Part shown: one piece after another, positions 5,945 through 14,047 of the stretch
Position numbering within the stretch: position 1 is the first letter of the stretch
Layout of the letters: each line of letters opens with the position of its first letter
Source: Candidatus Poribacteria bacterium
GTDB taxonomy: Bacteria; Poribacteria; WGA-4E; GCA-2687025
Reading direction: 5' to 3'
Assembly: GCA_002687025.1 (NCBI GenBank)
Contig: NYZG01000037.1
Coordinates: 1 to 14,290 of the forward strand
DNA length: 14,290 nucleotides
Notes under the pieces: generated by a model
What the model saw: only the letters and a program-made list of their open reading frames with translations
The model's database searches: none
What the model was told of the DNA's origin: nothing
Position numbers and translations under genes: made by a program

Positions 5945-8526
5945 ACATCGACATCCCGGACATGGCTCTCGTGCTACTCGTCGGGGCCTCCGGCAGCGGC
6001 AAATCCACCTTTGCTGCCAAGCACTTCCTGCCAACCGAAGTCGTCTCCTCGGATCGCTGTCGCGGAATCGTCTCGGACGATGAAACGAGCATGGATGCCA
6101 CGGCCGATGCGTTCGACCTCGTCCACTACATCGCGCGGAAGCGGCTCGGGGCCGGTCGCGTTACGGTCATCGACGCTACGAACGTGCAGCGCTTCGCTCG
6201 CCAGGCGCTCATCGCCATCGCGAAGGAGCTGCACTGCCTGACCGTCGCGATCGTGTTGGACCTGCCCGAAGACCTGTGCCACGCGCGCAACGCGGAACGA
6301 CCCGACCGGGACTTTGGTCGAGGCGTCATCACCCGCCACGCGCGCGACCTGCGGCGATCCCTCCGCGGCCTGGGTCGGGAGGGAATCCATCGCGTCTACG
6401 TCCTGTCGTCGGTGGAGGAGGTGGGCGCAGCCACTGTCTCGCGCGTGCGGTTGTGGCCGGATCGGCGCGACGAACACGGCCCCTTCGACATCATCGGCGA
6501 CGTGCACGGATGCTGCGACGAACTGGAGGAGCTGCTCGGCCTGCTGGGGTACGCGTTCTCGGAGCGAGCGCCGGACGACACGCCCGGCTACGGTCGCGTG
6601 TACGCACACCCCGAGGGCCGGAAGGCGGCGTTCGTCGGCGACATCGTCGATCGCGGCCCGCGCGTTCTCGACGCCTACGGGCTTGTGCGGAACATGGTCG
6701 AGGCGGGATCGGCGATCTGCGCTCCGGGCAACCACGACGCGAAGCTCGTCCGTAAGCTCCGCGGCCGGAAGGTCCAGATCACACACGGGCTTCAGGACAC
6801 GCTCGACGAGATCGACGCCCTCCCGGACGAGACGCGGCGCGACTTTCAGGAGGGAATGGCCGACTTCTTTGAGTCGCTGGTCAGCCATGCGGTTCTCGAC
6901 GATGGCTCATTGGTGGTCGCGCACGCCGGGATCAAGGAGAGCATGGCGGGGCGCGCGTCCGGCGCCGTGCGGTCCTTCGCGCTGTATGGCGACACGACCG
7001 GCGAGACGGACGAGTTCGGCGCGCCCGTGCGTCACGACTGGGCGCAGGAGTACAGAGGCAAGGCGGCGGTCGTCTACGGCCACACGCCGGTCGTCGAGGC
7101 GGAGTGGGTCAACGAGACGATGAACGTCGACACGGGTTGCGTCTTCGGCGGGCGGCTGACAGCGTTACGGTACCCGGAGCGGGAGCTGGTGAGCGTCGAC
7201 GCGGGCGAGACCCACGCTGAGCCCATTCGGCCGCTGGCGCCTCCCGCGGCCGAGGGCCGCAGCGCTCAGCACGCGTCCGACGACTTCCTCCACATCGAGG
7301 ACCTAATCGGCCGTCGCTCCATCTCGACGCGTCTCCGCGGAAGCATCCTCATCGACGAGGAGCACGGGGCCGTCGCCCTGGAAGTGCTGTCGCGATGGGC
7401 CGTCGACCCGAAGTGGCTCATCTACCTGCCGCCCACGATGGCGCCACCGGCCGCAACAGAACGCGAAGGCCTCTTGGAGCACCCCGATAAGGCGTTCGCG
7501 TACTACGCGCGCGAGGGCGTGACCGAGGTGGTTTGCGAAGAGAAGCACATGGGCTCCCGCGCGATTGCGATCGTATGTCGCGAGCCATCGGTCGCGGTGA
7601 CGCGCTTCGGGCTTACGGAGGAGCGCCACGGCATCGTCTACACGCGCACCGGACGGGCGTTCTTCCCCGACTCGGAGTCCGAAGACGCGGTCCTCGCCGC
7701 GCTCCGTGACGCCGCCGCCTACGCCGAGTTGTGGGACACGCTCGACACGGACTGGCTGTGCCTCGATTGCGAAATCATGCCGTGGTCGGCCAAGGCGCGC
7801 GAGCTGATTGAGGAGCAGTACGCGTCCGTCGGCGCGGCCGCGAGAGCGTCGCTCCGGGAGACGTTGGACACGCTGCACGCCGCGGAGGACGCGGGCGTCG
7901 AGGTGTCCGACCTACGGGCGCGCTACGAAGCTCGCCAGCGCATGGCCGAACAGTTCGTGGACGCCTATCGCCACTACTGCTGGGATGTCGAGAGCCCCGC
8001 GGACCTGCGCGTGGCGCCGTTCCACATCCTCGCGAGCGAGGGGACAACGCACACGCATCGGGACCATCGCTGGCACATGGAGACGCTACGCGCGATGGCC
8101 CCAACCGGCGAGGCGAACATCGTCCAGACGACGGAGTACGTGTTCGCGTCTCCGAGGGAGGAGGCTTCACGCGAAGCTGCGATGGCGTGGTGGCAGGCGT
8201 TGACGGACAAGGGAGGAGAGGGCGCGGTAATCAAGCCGCTGTCGTTCGTCGCTCGCGGCCGCCGAGGCCTGGCGCAGCCGGCGGTGAAGTGCCGCGGCCG
8301 GGAGTACCTGCGCATCATCTACGGACCCGAATACACCGAGCCCGAGTACCTCGCGAGCCTTCGCCAACGGAACGTCGGCGGCAAGCGCGCGCTAGCGCTA
8401 CGCGAGTTCGCGCTCGGAGTCGAGGGGCTGGAGCGGTTTGTCCGACGCGAGCCGCTACGGCGCGTGCATGAGTGCGTGTTCGGCGTGCTGGCGCTGGAGA
8501 GTGAGCCGATCGACCCGCGCCTATAG
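5941..8526 (+). CDS. pnkp: Polynucleotide kinase-phosphatase-ligase Pnkp (bacterial RNA repair enzyme)
   Basis: 861 aa, close to the Clostridium thermocellum enzyme (about 870). It heals and seals broken RNA: 5'-kinase, 2',3'-phosphatase, then ATP-dependent ligation together with Hen1. Domains in order: kinase (about 1-170) with P-loop GASGSGKS (15-22), D38 and R41, and arginines R116, R120 and R123; calcineurin-like phosphatase (about 180-425) with GDVHG (D187, H189), GDIVDRG (D234, R238), GNHD (N264, H265), H328, GH at 380-381 and D397; ligase (about 450-861) with nucleotidyl-lysine motif EEKHMGSR (K535) and motif V-like GAVIKP (761-766). All expected catalytic residues I can place are present, so all three activities should work. 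The start overlaps the hen1 stop (ATGA), with GGGAG 10 nt upstream. The frame stays open further upstream inside hen1, but that reads antisense-free shadow sequence and lacks family similarity. Confidence 0.96.
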   Translation: MNIDIPDMALVLLVGASGSGKSTFAAKHFLPTEVVSSDRCRGIVSDDETSMDATADAFDLVHYIARKRLGAGRVTVIDATNVQRFARQALIAIAKELHCLTVAIVLDLPEDLCHARNAERPDRDFGRGVITRHARDLRRSLRGLGREGIHRVYVLSSVEEVGAATVSRVRLWPDRRDEHGPFDIIGDVHGCCDELEELLGLLGYAFSERAPDDTPGYGRVYAHPEGRKAAFVGDIVDRGPRVLDAYGLVRNMVEAGSAICAPGNHDAKLVRKLRGRKVQITHGLQDTLDEIDALPDETRRDFQEGMADFFESLVSHAVLDDGSLVVAHAGIKESMAGRASGAVRSFALYGDTTGETDEFGAPVRHDWAQEYRGKAAVVYGHTPVVEAEWVNETMNVDTGCVFGGRLTALRYPERELVSVDAGETHAEPIRPLAPPAAEGRSAQHASDDFLHIEDLIGRRSISTRLRGSILIDEEHGAVALEVLSRWAVDPKWLIYLPPTMAPPAATEREGLLEHPDKAFAYYAREGVTEVVCEEKHMGSRAIAIVCREPSVAVTRFGLTEERHGIVYTRTGRAFFPDSESEDAVLAALRDAAAYAELWDTLDTDWLCLDCEIMPWSAKARELIEEQYASVGAAARASLRETLDTLHAAEDAGVEVSDLRARYEARQRMAEQFVDAYRHYCWDVESPADLRVAPFHILASEGTTHTHRDHRWHMETLRAMAPTGEANIVQTTEYVFASPREEASREAAMAWWQALTDKGGEGAVIKPLSFVARGRRGLAQPAVKCRGREYLRIIYGPEYTEPEYLASLRQRNVGGKRALALREFALGVEGLERFVRREPLRRVHECVFGVLALESEPIDPRL

Positions 8527-8584
8527 CTGCCCTGTATTCGCCTTTGGCGGCGTCACCGGCCGCGTGCTCGTCCGTCGCAGGGCG

Positions 8585-8613
8585 TTGTGTCGCGCTTCCT
8601 CGGTGGCTATGCT
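8585..8613 (+). promoter_or_regulatory. Candidate promoter of the amidohydrolase-peptidase operon
   Basis: TTGTGT (8585-8590), exactly 17 nt, then TATGCT (8608-8613), about 70 nt before the creatininase-family start. It lies in the 155-bp gap after pnkp, the only sizeable gap on the plus strand after hen1. Box matches are moderate. A weak 5-bp GC stem (8547-8551 with 8559-8563) precedes it but has no T-run. Confidence 0.3.
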
Positions 8614-8681
8614 CGGGTCCGACCCCACGCACGGCCCGCGTTCGCCGGCTCACACGACAACTCGCGACGAAGGACCCGCGC

Positions 8682-9443
8682 ATGATTTTCGGCGACAACT
8701 GTTGGCCCGATGTCGAGGCCGCCGACAAGGACAGGATCGTCGTGGTCCCGCTGGCTTCGCTGGAGCAGCACGGACGCCACTCGCCACTCCTGACCGACAC
8801 GTATCTGTGCACGGCGGTGGCGCAGCGCGTCGAGGCGCGATTGCCCGACGAGATCTACCTGCTGCCGACGCTCTGGCTGGGCGCCTCGGACCATCACCTC
8901 GAGAAGCCCGGCACCGTCAGCGTGCCGAACGACATCTACACCGCCATGGTGAAGAACGTCGTGCGCTCCATCGCGAAGGCGGGATTCCAGCGGGTCTTCC
9001 TCCTGAACGGGCACGGCGGCAACGTCACGCCCGGGACGCAGGCGCTCAACGACCTCACGAACGAGTCGGAAGTGTACGACCGGATGTGGATCGCTCTCGC
9101 ATCGTACTGGACGATTGCCGGGCCCGTCATGGCCGCCGAGGACCATGGAATGGCGTCGAAGCAGTTGTCGCACGCGTGCGAATACGAGACGTCGATGATG
9201 CTCCATCTCCACGGCGAGAAGCTCCATATGGATCGCGTTACGTCCAGCCCGCCGCTGGTCGACTCGCCGTACTACCACAGCCAGCACGGCGGGCGGTTGA
9301 ACGTTGGCAAACGGCTCACGACATCCGCGCCGACAGGGGCGATGGGGATGCCGCACGAAGCGACCGCGGCCAAGGGCGAGTCGCTGCTGAACGCCATCGT
9401 CGACGAAGTCATCGCATGCCTGCGTGACTACGCGACCTGGTAG
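8682..9443 (+). CDS. Creatininase-family amidohydrolase
   Basis: 253 aa, typical length for the creatininase family (PF02633), metal-dependent hydrolases that open cyclic or linear amide bonds. Known members include creatinine amidohydrolase, the archaeal FAPy deformylase and the mycofactocin peptidase MftE. The start at 8682 has GAAGGA 7 nt upstream, and the protein then reads straight into the family's N-terminal strand. Motifs: LEQHG (27-31, metal-binding Glu28 and His30), D39 in LTDTY, NGHGGN (109-114, His111), and HACEYETS (164-171), the family's late Glu motif. It has no signal peptide, so is cytoplasmic. The stop codon abuts the next gene, so they are cotranscribed. Sequence alone does not tell creatininase from other amidases of the family; the NGHGGN form is the one in the broad uncharacterised group, so I do not call it a creatininase. 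Confidence 0.88.
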   Translation: MIFGDNCWPDVEAADKDRIVVVPLASLEQHGRHSPLLTDTYLCTAVAQRVEARLPDEIYLLPTLWLGASDHHLEKPGTVSVPNDIYTAMVKNVVRSIAKAGFQRVFLLNGHGGNVTPGTQALNDLTNESEVYDRMWIALASYWTIAGPVMAAEDHGMASKQLSHACEYETSMMLHLHGEKLHMDRVTSSPPLVDSPYYHSQHGGRLNVGKRLTTSAPTGAMGMPHEATAAKGESLLNAIVDEVIACLRDYATW

Positions 9444-9455
9444 GTGAGCGAGGCC

Positions 9456-10688
9456 ATGCAGGTCGGGTGCGGCAGCGCGCGGATCACGCCGTGCTTGGGT
9501 GTGTACATGGCCGGCTACTTCGACGACCGCTTCGCCACGGCGGTGCACGACGACCTCTACGCGAAGGCACTCGTGTTCGAGTCGGCAGGCGTCCGTGCCG
9601 CGTTGGTGAGCTGTGATGTGATAGGTGTCATGGCCGAGACCGTCGCCCGCATTCGCGAGCAGGTAGAGTCACTGACCGGAGTGTCCGGCCAGAACGTCAT
9701 GGTCGCGACTACCCATACGCACACGGGCCCGATCCCAATGTCGAGCGTCGCGGCTGATGGCGGCATCACGGCGCGCTGGATGGACGAGTTTCCGTCCCTC
9801 GTCGCCAACGCCGTCGCCATCGCGAGTGCCGACCTGGAGTCGTGCCAGGCGGCCTTCGGCGCCGCCCATGAGGATCGCATCGCGTTCAACCGCCGCTATC
9901 ATATGACCGACGGCAGCGTCCGCACCAATCCCGGTATCCGCAATCCTGATATCGTCAAACCGGCAGGGCCGATAGACCCCGAGGTAGCAGTCGTGGCGTT
10001 CCGCAGGCCGCGTGGCGGGAACAAGGCGCTTCTCGTGAACTATGCCTGCCACCTGGACAACGTGGGCGGAACAGAGCTGTCGGCGGATTTCCCGGGACAC
10101 CTCGCAACGCGAGTCGCGGAGCGGCTGGAGGACTCGCCGTTCTGCCTCTTCGTCAACGGCTCGTGTGGCGACATCAACCACATCGACGTGACCGGCGCGC
10201 GCCATCGACACGGACACGAGCACGCGCGCTGGATGGGCGAGACGCTCGCCGGCGACGTCTGCGAGGCGTTGCGTACCGCCGAGTGTCTTGCCATCTCGTC
10301 CGTGCGTGTCGGCCGGGCCATCGCGCGCCTCCCAACGACCGATGACGCGGAGGGCGCCGACGCCATCGAAGTGCAGGCCATCGCCTTAGGCGATCTGGCA
10401 ATTCTCGGCGTGCCGGCGGAGCTTTTCGTCGAGCTGCAGCTCGACATCAAGGAACGATCGCCGTTCCCGCGGACGATCGTCTCCGAGTTGACGAACGGAT
10501 GTATCGACTACGTGCCGACGCGCAAGGCCTTCGAGGAAAACATGGCGCACGTGACGGCCGAGCGCATGAGCGGCTTCGACCACATGGGCTATGAGGTGCG
10601 GTCGGCGCTTTCACGCGGGTACCTGCCCGGCGTCGGCGAGGCGATCGCGGACACCGCAGTGGGCGTTCTGCGGGATTTGCGTGGGTAG
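9456..10688 (+). CDS. Neutral/alkaline ceramidase-like N-terminal domain protein, probable amidase
   Basis: 410 aa from the ATG at 9456, chosen because AGGTGAG lies 7 nt upstream and the protein begins at once with the family's opening strand (GSARITP). A GTG at 9444, directly after the upstream stop codon, would add four residues. It matches the neutral/alkaline non-lysosomal ceramidase N-terminal family (PF04734), zinc amidases. Motifs: THTHTGP (86-92, zinc His pair), NYACH (195-199, zinc His), SADFPGHLA (209-217), NGSCGDIN (234-241), PAELFVELQLDIKERSPF (320-337) and GCIDYVPTRKAFEEN (348-362). It lacks the C-terminal Ig-like domain and signal peptide of true secreted ceramidases, so ceramide is unlikely to be its substrate. 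Similar single-domain proteins are common in soil and marine bacteria and uncharacterised. It is the second gene of the four-gene run. Confidence 0.88.
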   Translation: MQVGCGSARITPCLGVYMAGYFDDRFATAVHDDLYAKALVFESAGVRAALVSCDVIGVMAETVARIREQVESLTGVSGQNVMVATTHTHTGPIPMSSVAADGGITARWMDEFPSLVANAVAIASADLESCQAAFGAAHEDRIAFNRRYHMTDGSVRTNPGIRNPDIVKPAGPIDPEVAVVAFRRPRGGNKALLVNYACHLDNVGGTELSADFPGHLATRVAERLEDSPFCLFVNGSCGDINHIDVTGARHRHGHEHARWMGETLAGDVCEALRTAECLAISSVRVGRAIARLPTTDDAEGADAIEVQAIALGDLAILGVPAELFVELQLDIKERSPFPRTIVSELTNGCIDYVPTRKAFEENMAHVTAERMSGFDHMGYEVRSALSRGYLPGVGEAIADTAVGVLRDLRG

Positions 10689-10727
10689 GCGGCGCCAACC
10701 GATCGACCAAGCGCGGAGTTCGAGCGT

Positions 10728-12695
10728 ATGACCTCAGAGCGTGGGCGGCGCATGACCGCCGAAGACGCCGTCGCCATCACCGAACTGAGCCAGGTGACGA
10801 TCTCGCCGGACGGCGCGCGCGTGGCGTATGTCCGCAGCCGACCCATGCTGACCGAGGACGAGAGCACGCGCCGCGGACACATATGGATCGTCCCGACGGA
10901 CGGCGGCGATGCGTTTCGACTGACGAACGGCCCTCGTGGCGATGGACAGCCGCAGTGGTCGCCGGACGGAGCGCGTATCGCGTTCATCTCCCGTCGGCAC
11001 GATGATGTCGCGCAGGCGTGGATCATCCGTGCCGACGGCGGCGAGGCGTGGCGCCTTACACACTCGAAGACGCCGGTATCGAATCCACGATGGTCGCCGG
11101 ACGGCCATCGCATCGCGTACACGGCGCCGGAGGAAGTCGACGACGACGAGAAGCGGCGCAAGGCCGCCAAGGACGACCCCATCATCGTCGACGAGGACGA
11201 CTCGAGGGCCGAGCGCCTGTGGGTTCTCGACGTGGGAGCCGAGGCGCCCGATGCGCCGGTCGTATTCGACCCACCCGAGGACGGCGAACGCCGCCCAATG
11301 GCCACCATGCTCACCGGCGACGAGCATCATGTCGCGGAGCCCGAGTGGTCGCCGGATGGCTCGCGGATCGCCTTCGTCGCGTCGCCGACCCCGAGGGCCG
11401 ATGACACGATGTTCGCGTCCGTGATACGCGTGCTCGACGTGGCCGAGGCGTCGAGCCGCGAACTCACGTCCCTGGGCGGCGGCGAGACCTGCCCTCGATG
11501 GTCGCCCGACGGCCACGAGATCGCGTTCCTGCACAGTCCCGAGGGCTACGGCCAGAACGACCTGTACGTTGCCGGGGTCGAGAGTGGCGCTCCCCTCCGC
11601 CTCGCCTCCGCGCTCGACCGGACGATCGACAGCCCCTGCTGGCTGGGCGCCGGATCGGAGGTACTCTTCGAGGCGCGCGTCGGCGTGGAGCGGCCTCTCT
11701 ACGTGGCTCCCAGAGTCGGGGGCGAAGCGCGATGCATCACGACGGCAGGCGCCGTACATACGGGCACGACCGTGTCCGCCGACGGCGAGGCGTTCGCCAC
11801 GCTGACGTCCAGGTCGGGCGCGCCTCCGTGTGTCAGCGTTGGCCGCGTGGCTGACGGCGTCACGCGCGTCGCCGTGGTCTCGAATCCGCAACTCGACGAG
11901 ACACCCTTCGGCGAGACGCGCGCCATCAATTGGACAAGCCCGGACGGATTGGACATAGAGGGCATTCTCTTGCTTCCGCCCGACTACGACGGCGCCAAAC
12001 CGTGTCCGATGATCGTCGAGCCACACGGTGGGCCGCACGGCGGCGCCCGCGACGTGTCGTTCCGCGCGGAGTGGCAGTACTTCGCCGCGGACGGATTCGC
12101 GATCTTCTCGCCGAACTTCCGGGGCAGCGACGGCTACGGCCGAGACTTCGGGCGCGCGAACTTCGCGGACTGGGGCGGCGGGGACTATCGCGACACGATG
12201 TCCGGCGTAGACATGCTCGTCGAGGAGGGCATCGCGGACCCGGATCGCCTCGTCGTCGGCGGGTGGAGCTACGGCGGCTACATGACGGCGTGGATCATCT
12301 CCCAGACGGATCGCTTCCGCGCGGCCATGTGCGGATGCGGCATCTCCAACGCGTTCAGCATGTACGGGACGACCGACATCCCGCGGTTCATGGCGATGTA
12401 CTTCGGTGACGGCTCCCCGGCCGAGCACGCCGCCCTCTATCGGGAGCGCTCCGGGCTCAGCCACGCCGCCAACATCACGACGCCGACGCTCATCCTCCAC
12501 GGCGAGCAGGATCGGCGCGTGCCGATCTCGCAGTCCGAGGAGCTGTACGCGGTCCTCAAGGCCACAGGCGTCGAGGTGGAGTTCGTGAGATACCCGCGCG
12601 AAGGGCACAGCATCTCCGAGCCGCGACACCGCCTTGACGTCCTGCGGCGGCAGGTCGCGTGGTACCGACGGCATCTGGACATGGACGAAGAGTAG
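10728..12695 (+). CDS. S9 family (prolyl oligopeptidase/acylaminoacyl-peptidase-like) serine peptidase
   Basis: 655 aa, usual length for bacterial S9C-type peptidases. The start at 10728 has GGAG 9 nt upstream; an ATG at 10752 is a weaker alternative. The N-terminal part (about 15-385) is a TolB/WD40-like beta-propeller with WSPDG repeats at 77-81, 122-126, 207-211 and 258-262, which in this family gates access so that only short peptides enter. An acidic/basic insert (about 135-160) sits in the propeller. The C-terminal alpha/beta-hydrolase domain (about 400-655) has the oxyanion-region HGGPHGG (433-439) and catalytic triad Ser514 (GWSYGG), Asp595 (HGEQD) and His627 (EGHS). It has no signal peptide, so cytoplasmic cleavage of peptides, perhaps at acylated or proline-containing ends, is expected. 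It begins 39 bp after the ceramidase-like gene and ends 20 bp before the M24 gene. Confidence 0.93.
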   Translation: MTSERGRRMTAEDAVAITELSQVTISPDGARVAYVRSRPMLTEDESTRRGHIWIVPTDGGDAFRLTNGPRGDGQPQWSPDGARIAFISRRHDDVAQAWIIRADGGEAWRLTHSKTPVSNPRWSPDGHRIAYTAPEEVDDDEKRRKAAKDDPIIVDEDDSRAERLWVLDVGAEAPDAPVVFDPPEDGERRPMATMLTGDEHHVAEPEWSPDGSRIAFVASPTPRADDTMFASVIRVLDVAEASSRELTSLGGGETCPRWSPDGHEIAFLHSPEGYGQNDLYVAGVESGAPLRLASALDRTIDSPCWLGAGSEVLFEARVGVERPLYVAPRVGGEARCITTAGAVHTGTTVSADGEAFATLTSRSGAPPCVSVGRVADGVTRVAVVSNPQLDETPFGETRAINWTSPDGLDIEGILLLPPDYDGAKPCPMIVEPHGGPHGGARDVSFRAEWQYFAADGFAIFSPNFRGSDGYGRDFGRANFADWGGGDYRDTMSGVDMLVEEGIADPDRLVVGGWSYGGYMTAWIISQTDRFRAAMCGCGISNAFSMYGTTDIPRFMAMYFGDGSPAEHAALYRERSGLSHAANITTPTLILHGEQDRRVPISQSEELYAVLKATGVEVEFVRYPREGHSISEPRHRLDVLRRQVAWYRRHLDMDEE

Positions 12696-12704
12696 AACGC
12701 CCGG

Positions 12705-12710
12705 GAGGAG
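12705..12710 (+). promoter_or_regulatory. Ribosome binding site supporting a TTG start for the M24 peptidase
   Basis: GAGGAG followed by AACCC and TTG (12716). The nearest in-frame ATG downstream (12731) is 20 nt from this site, and the upstream in-frame ATG (12659) lies within the S9 peptidase gene with no such site. Confidence 0.6.
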
Positions 12711-12715
12711 AACCC

Positions 12716-13996
12716 TTGTACACGTCGCACATGCCATGGAACGGCCCGAAGGTGCTGCCGCTGCGAGAGCGCGCGGAACTGGTCAACGACATCCTGTCCG
12801 ATCGATTGGACACGATCCTACCCGCGATCATGCGCGAGGCCGACATCGACACGTGGGTCATCGTCTGCAACGAGGACAACCTCGACCCCGTCTTCCGCAC
12901 GATGATTCCGTGGGAGTCGTGGACGCCGATCCTACAGATCGTCGTGCTGCACGATGCGGGCGAGGGGAAGGGCGTCGAACGCCTGAACATCTCGCGAACG
13001 AATATGGCCGGCCTGATGGAAAGCCTCTGGGAGCAGGACTGGCACGGCGAGGAGGACCAGTGGGGGCGCCTGCGCCGCGTCTTGGACGAGCGCGACCCGA
13101 AGCGCATCGGCGTCAACGTGTCGGACGTCATCTGGGCCGCGGACGGGCTGACAGTGGCGCTGAACGACAGGCTCCGGCAGACGCTGGGGCCGGAGCTGTC
13201 CTCGCGCATCGTGTCCGCGGAGCCGCTGGCGATCCGCTGGCTCGAGACGCGCCTGCCGAGAGAGCTCGAGCTCTACCACCACGCGTGCGCCATCGCCCAC
13301 GAACTCATCCGCGAGACGTTCTCACGACGGGTCGTGACGCCCGGCCGGACGACTACGGCCGATCTGCGCTGGCACTACTGGCAACGGTCGACCGACCTCG
13401 GGCTGCCGGTGTCGTTTACGCCGTTCTTCCGTCGCTTCCGCGGCAAGCCGAACGTGGCGAAGTGGGGCGAGGACGACGCCGTCATCCGTCACGGCGACAT
13501 GCTCCACTGCGATGTCGGCGTCGAGTACCTGCGCATCATAACGGACCATCAGGAACTCGCCTACGTGCTGAACCCCGGCGAGGAAGATGCTCCGGCAGGA
13601 CTGCGGGACGGCATGAGGCAGGCAGGCCGGCTTCAGGACATATTCACGGGCGCTTGGCAGCTAGGGCTCACCGGCAACGAGATCCTCGCGAACGCGCTGG
13701 CGCAGGCCAGGGAGGAAGGTCTGAGCAAGCCGAAGATCTACTCGCACTCGCTCAGCCACTACCTGCACGAGCCGGGGCCGCTCATGGGTCTGCCGTGGGA
13801 GCAGGAGCGGTGTCCGGGCCGTGGGGATGTCGTGATGAACTACGACACGGCGTACACGGTCGAGCTCAACGTCACCGTGCCGGAGCCCGCTTGGGGCGGC
13901 GAGGACGTGCTCATCCCTATGGAGCAGGACGCCGCGTTCACGGAAGACGGTCCCGTGTTCCTCGACGGCCGGCAGACGGAGTTCCACCTGATCTAG
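12716..13996 (+). CDS. M24 family metallopeptidase (Xaa-Pro aminopeptidase / creatinase fold)
   Basis: 426 aa from a TTG start at 12716, which has GAGGAG 5 nt upstream; starting at ATG 12731 would give 421 aa. The N-terminal creatinase-like domain (about 15-175) precedes the pita-bread catalytic domain (about 180-426). Counting from the TTG codon, the five metal ligands of M24 peptidases can be placed: D266 (LHCDVG), D277 (ITDHQ), H348 (SHYLHEPGP), E383 (VELNV) and E403 (MEQDAAFTEDG). This favours a metallopeptidase over true creatinase, which has the fold but no metal. The surrounding motifs are unusual: TDHQE replaces the common SDxTR, and SHSLSHYLHEPGP replaces HGxGHGxG. It probably belongs to a divergent, uncharacterised branch. 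It is the last gene of the four-gene run, 20 bp after the S9 peptidase, and could release N-terminal residues before proline from peptides made by it. Confidence 0.88.
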   Translation: MYTSHMPWNGPKVLPLRERAELVNDILSDRLDTILPAIMREADIDTWVIVCNEDNLDPVFRTMIPWESWTPILQIVVLHDAGEGKGVERLNISRTNMAGLMESLWEQDWHGEEDQWGRLRRVLDERDPKRIGVNVSDVIWAADGLTVALNDRLRQTLGPELSSRIVSAEPLAIRWLETRLPRELELYHHACAIAHELIRETFSRRVVTPGRTTTADLRWHYWQRSTDLGLPVSFTPFFRRFRGKPNVAKWGEDDAVIRHGDMLHCDVGVEYLRIITDHQELAYVLNPGEEDAPAGLRDGMRQAGRLQDIFTGAWQLGLTGNEILANALAQAREEGLSKPKIYSHSLSHYLHEPGPLMGLPWEQERCPGRGDVVMNYDTAYTVELNVTVPEPAWGGEDVLIPMEQDAAFTEDGPVFLDGRQTEFHLI

Positions 13997-14018
13997 CCGG
14001 CCGCTACCTGTCAGGGAT

Positions 14019-14037
14019 GCGCGCCGTGCGAGCGCGC
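14019..14037. terminator. GC hairpin between convergent genes
   Basis: GCGCGC (14019-14024) and GCGCGC (14032-14037) can pair around a 7-nt loop in the 51-bp gap between the M24 gene and the convergent gene ending at 14048. There is no T-run on either side. Position fits a bidirectional transcription end, but short GC palindromes are common in DNA of this composition. Confidence 0.25.
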
Positions 14038-14047
14038 CCGAGCGCGT

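Noticed and set aside
8544..8681. Longer N-terminus for the creatininase-family protein
   Set aside because: The added 46 residues are unlike the family, and the ATG at 8682 has a good GAAGGA site at 7 nt.
10734..12737. 667-residue open frame on the minus strand opposite the S9 peptidase gene
   Set aside because: Composition effect in GC-rich DNA. The plus strand encodes a clear S9 peptidase with its full catalytic triad; the antisense product is Arg/Val/Asp-rich with no family motif.
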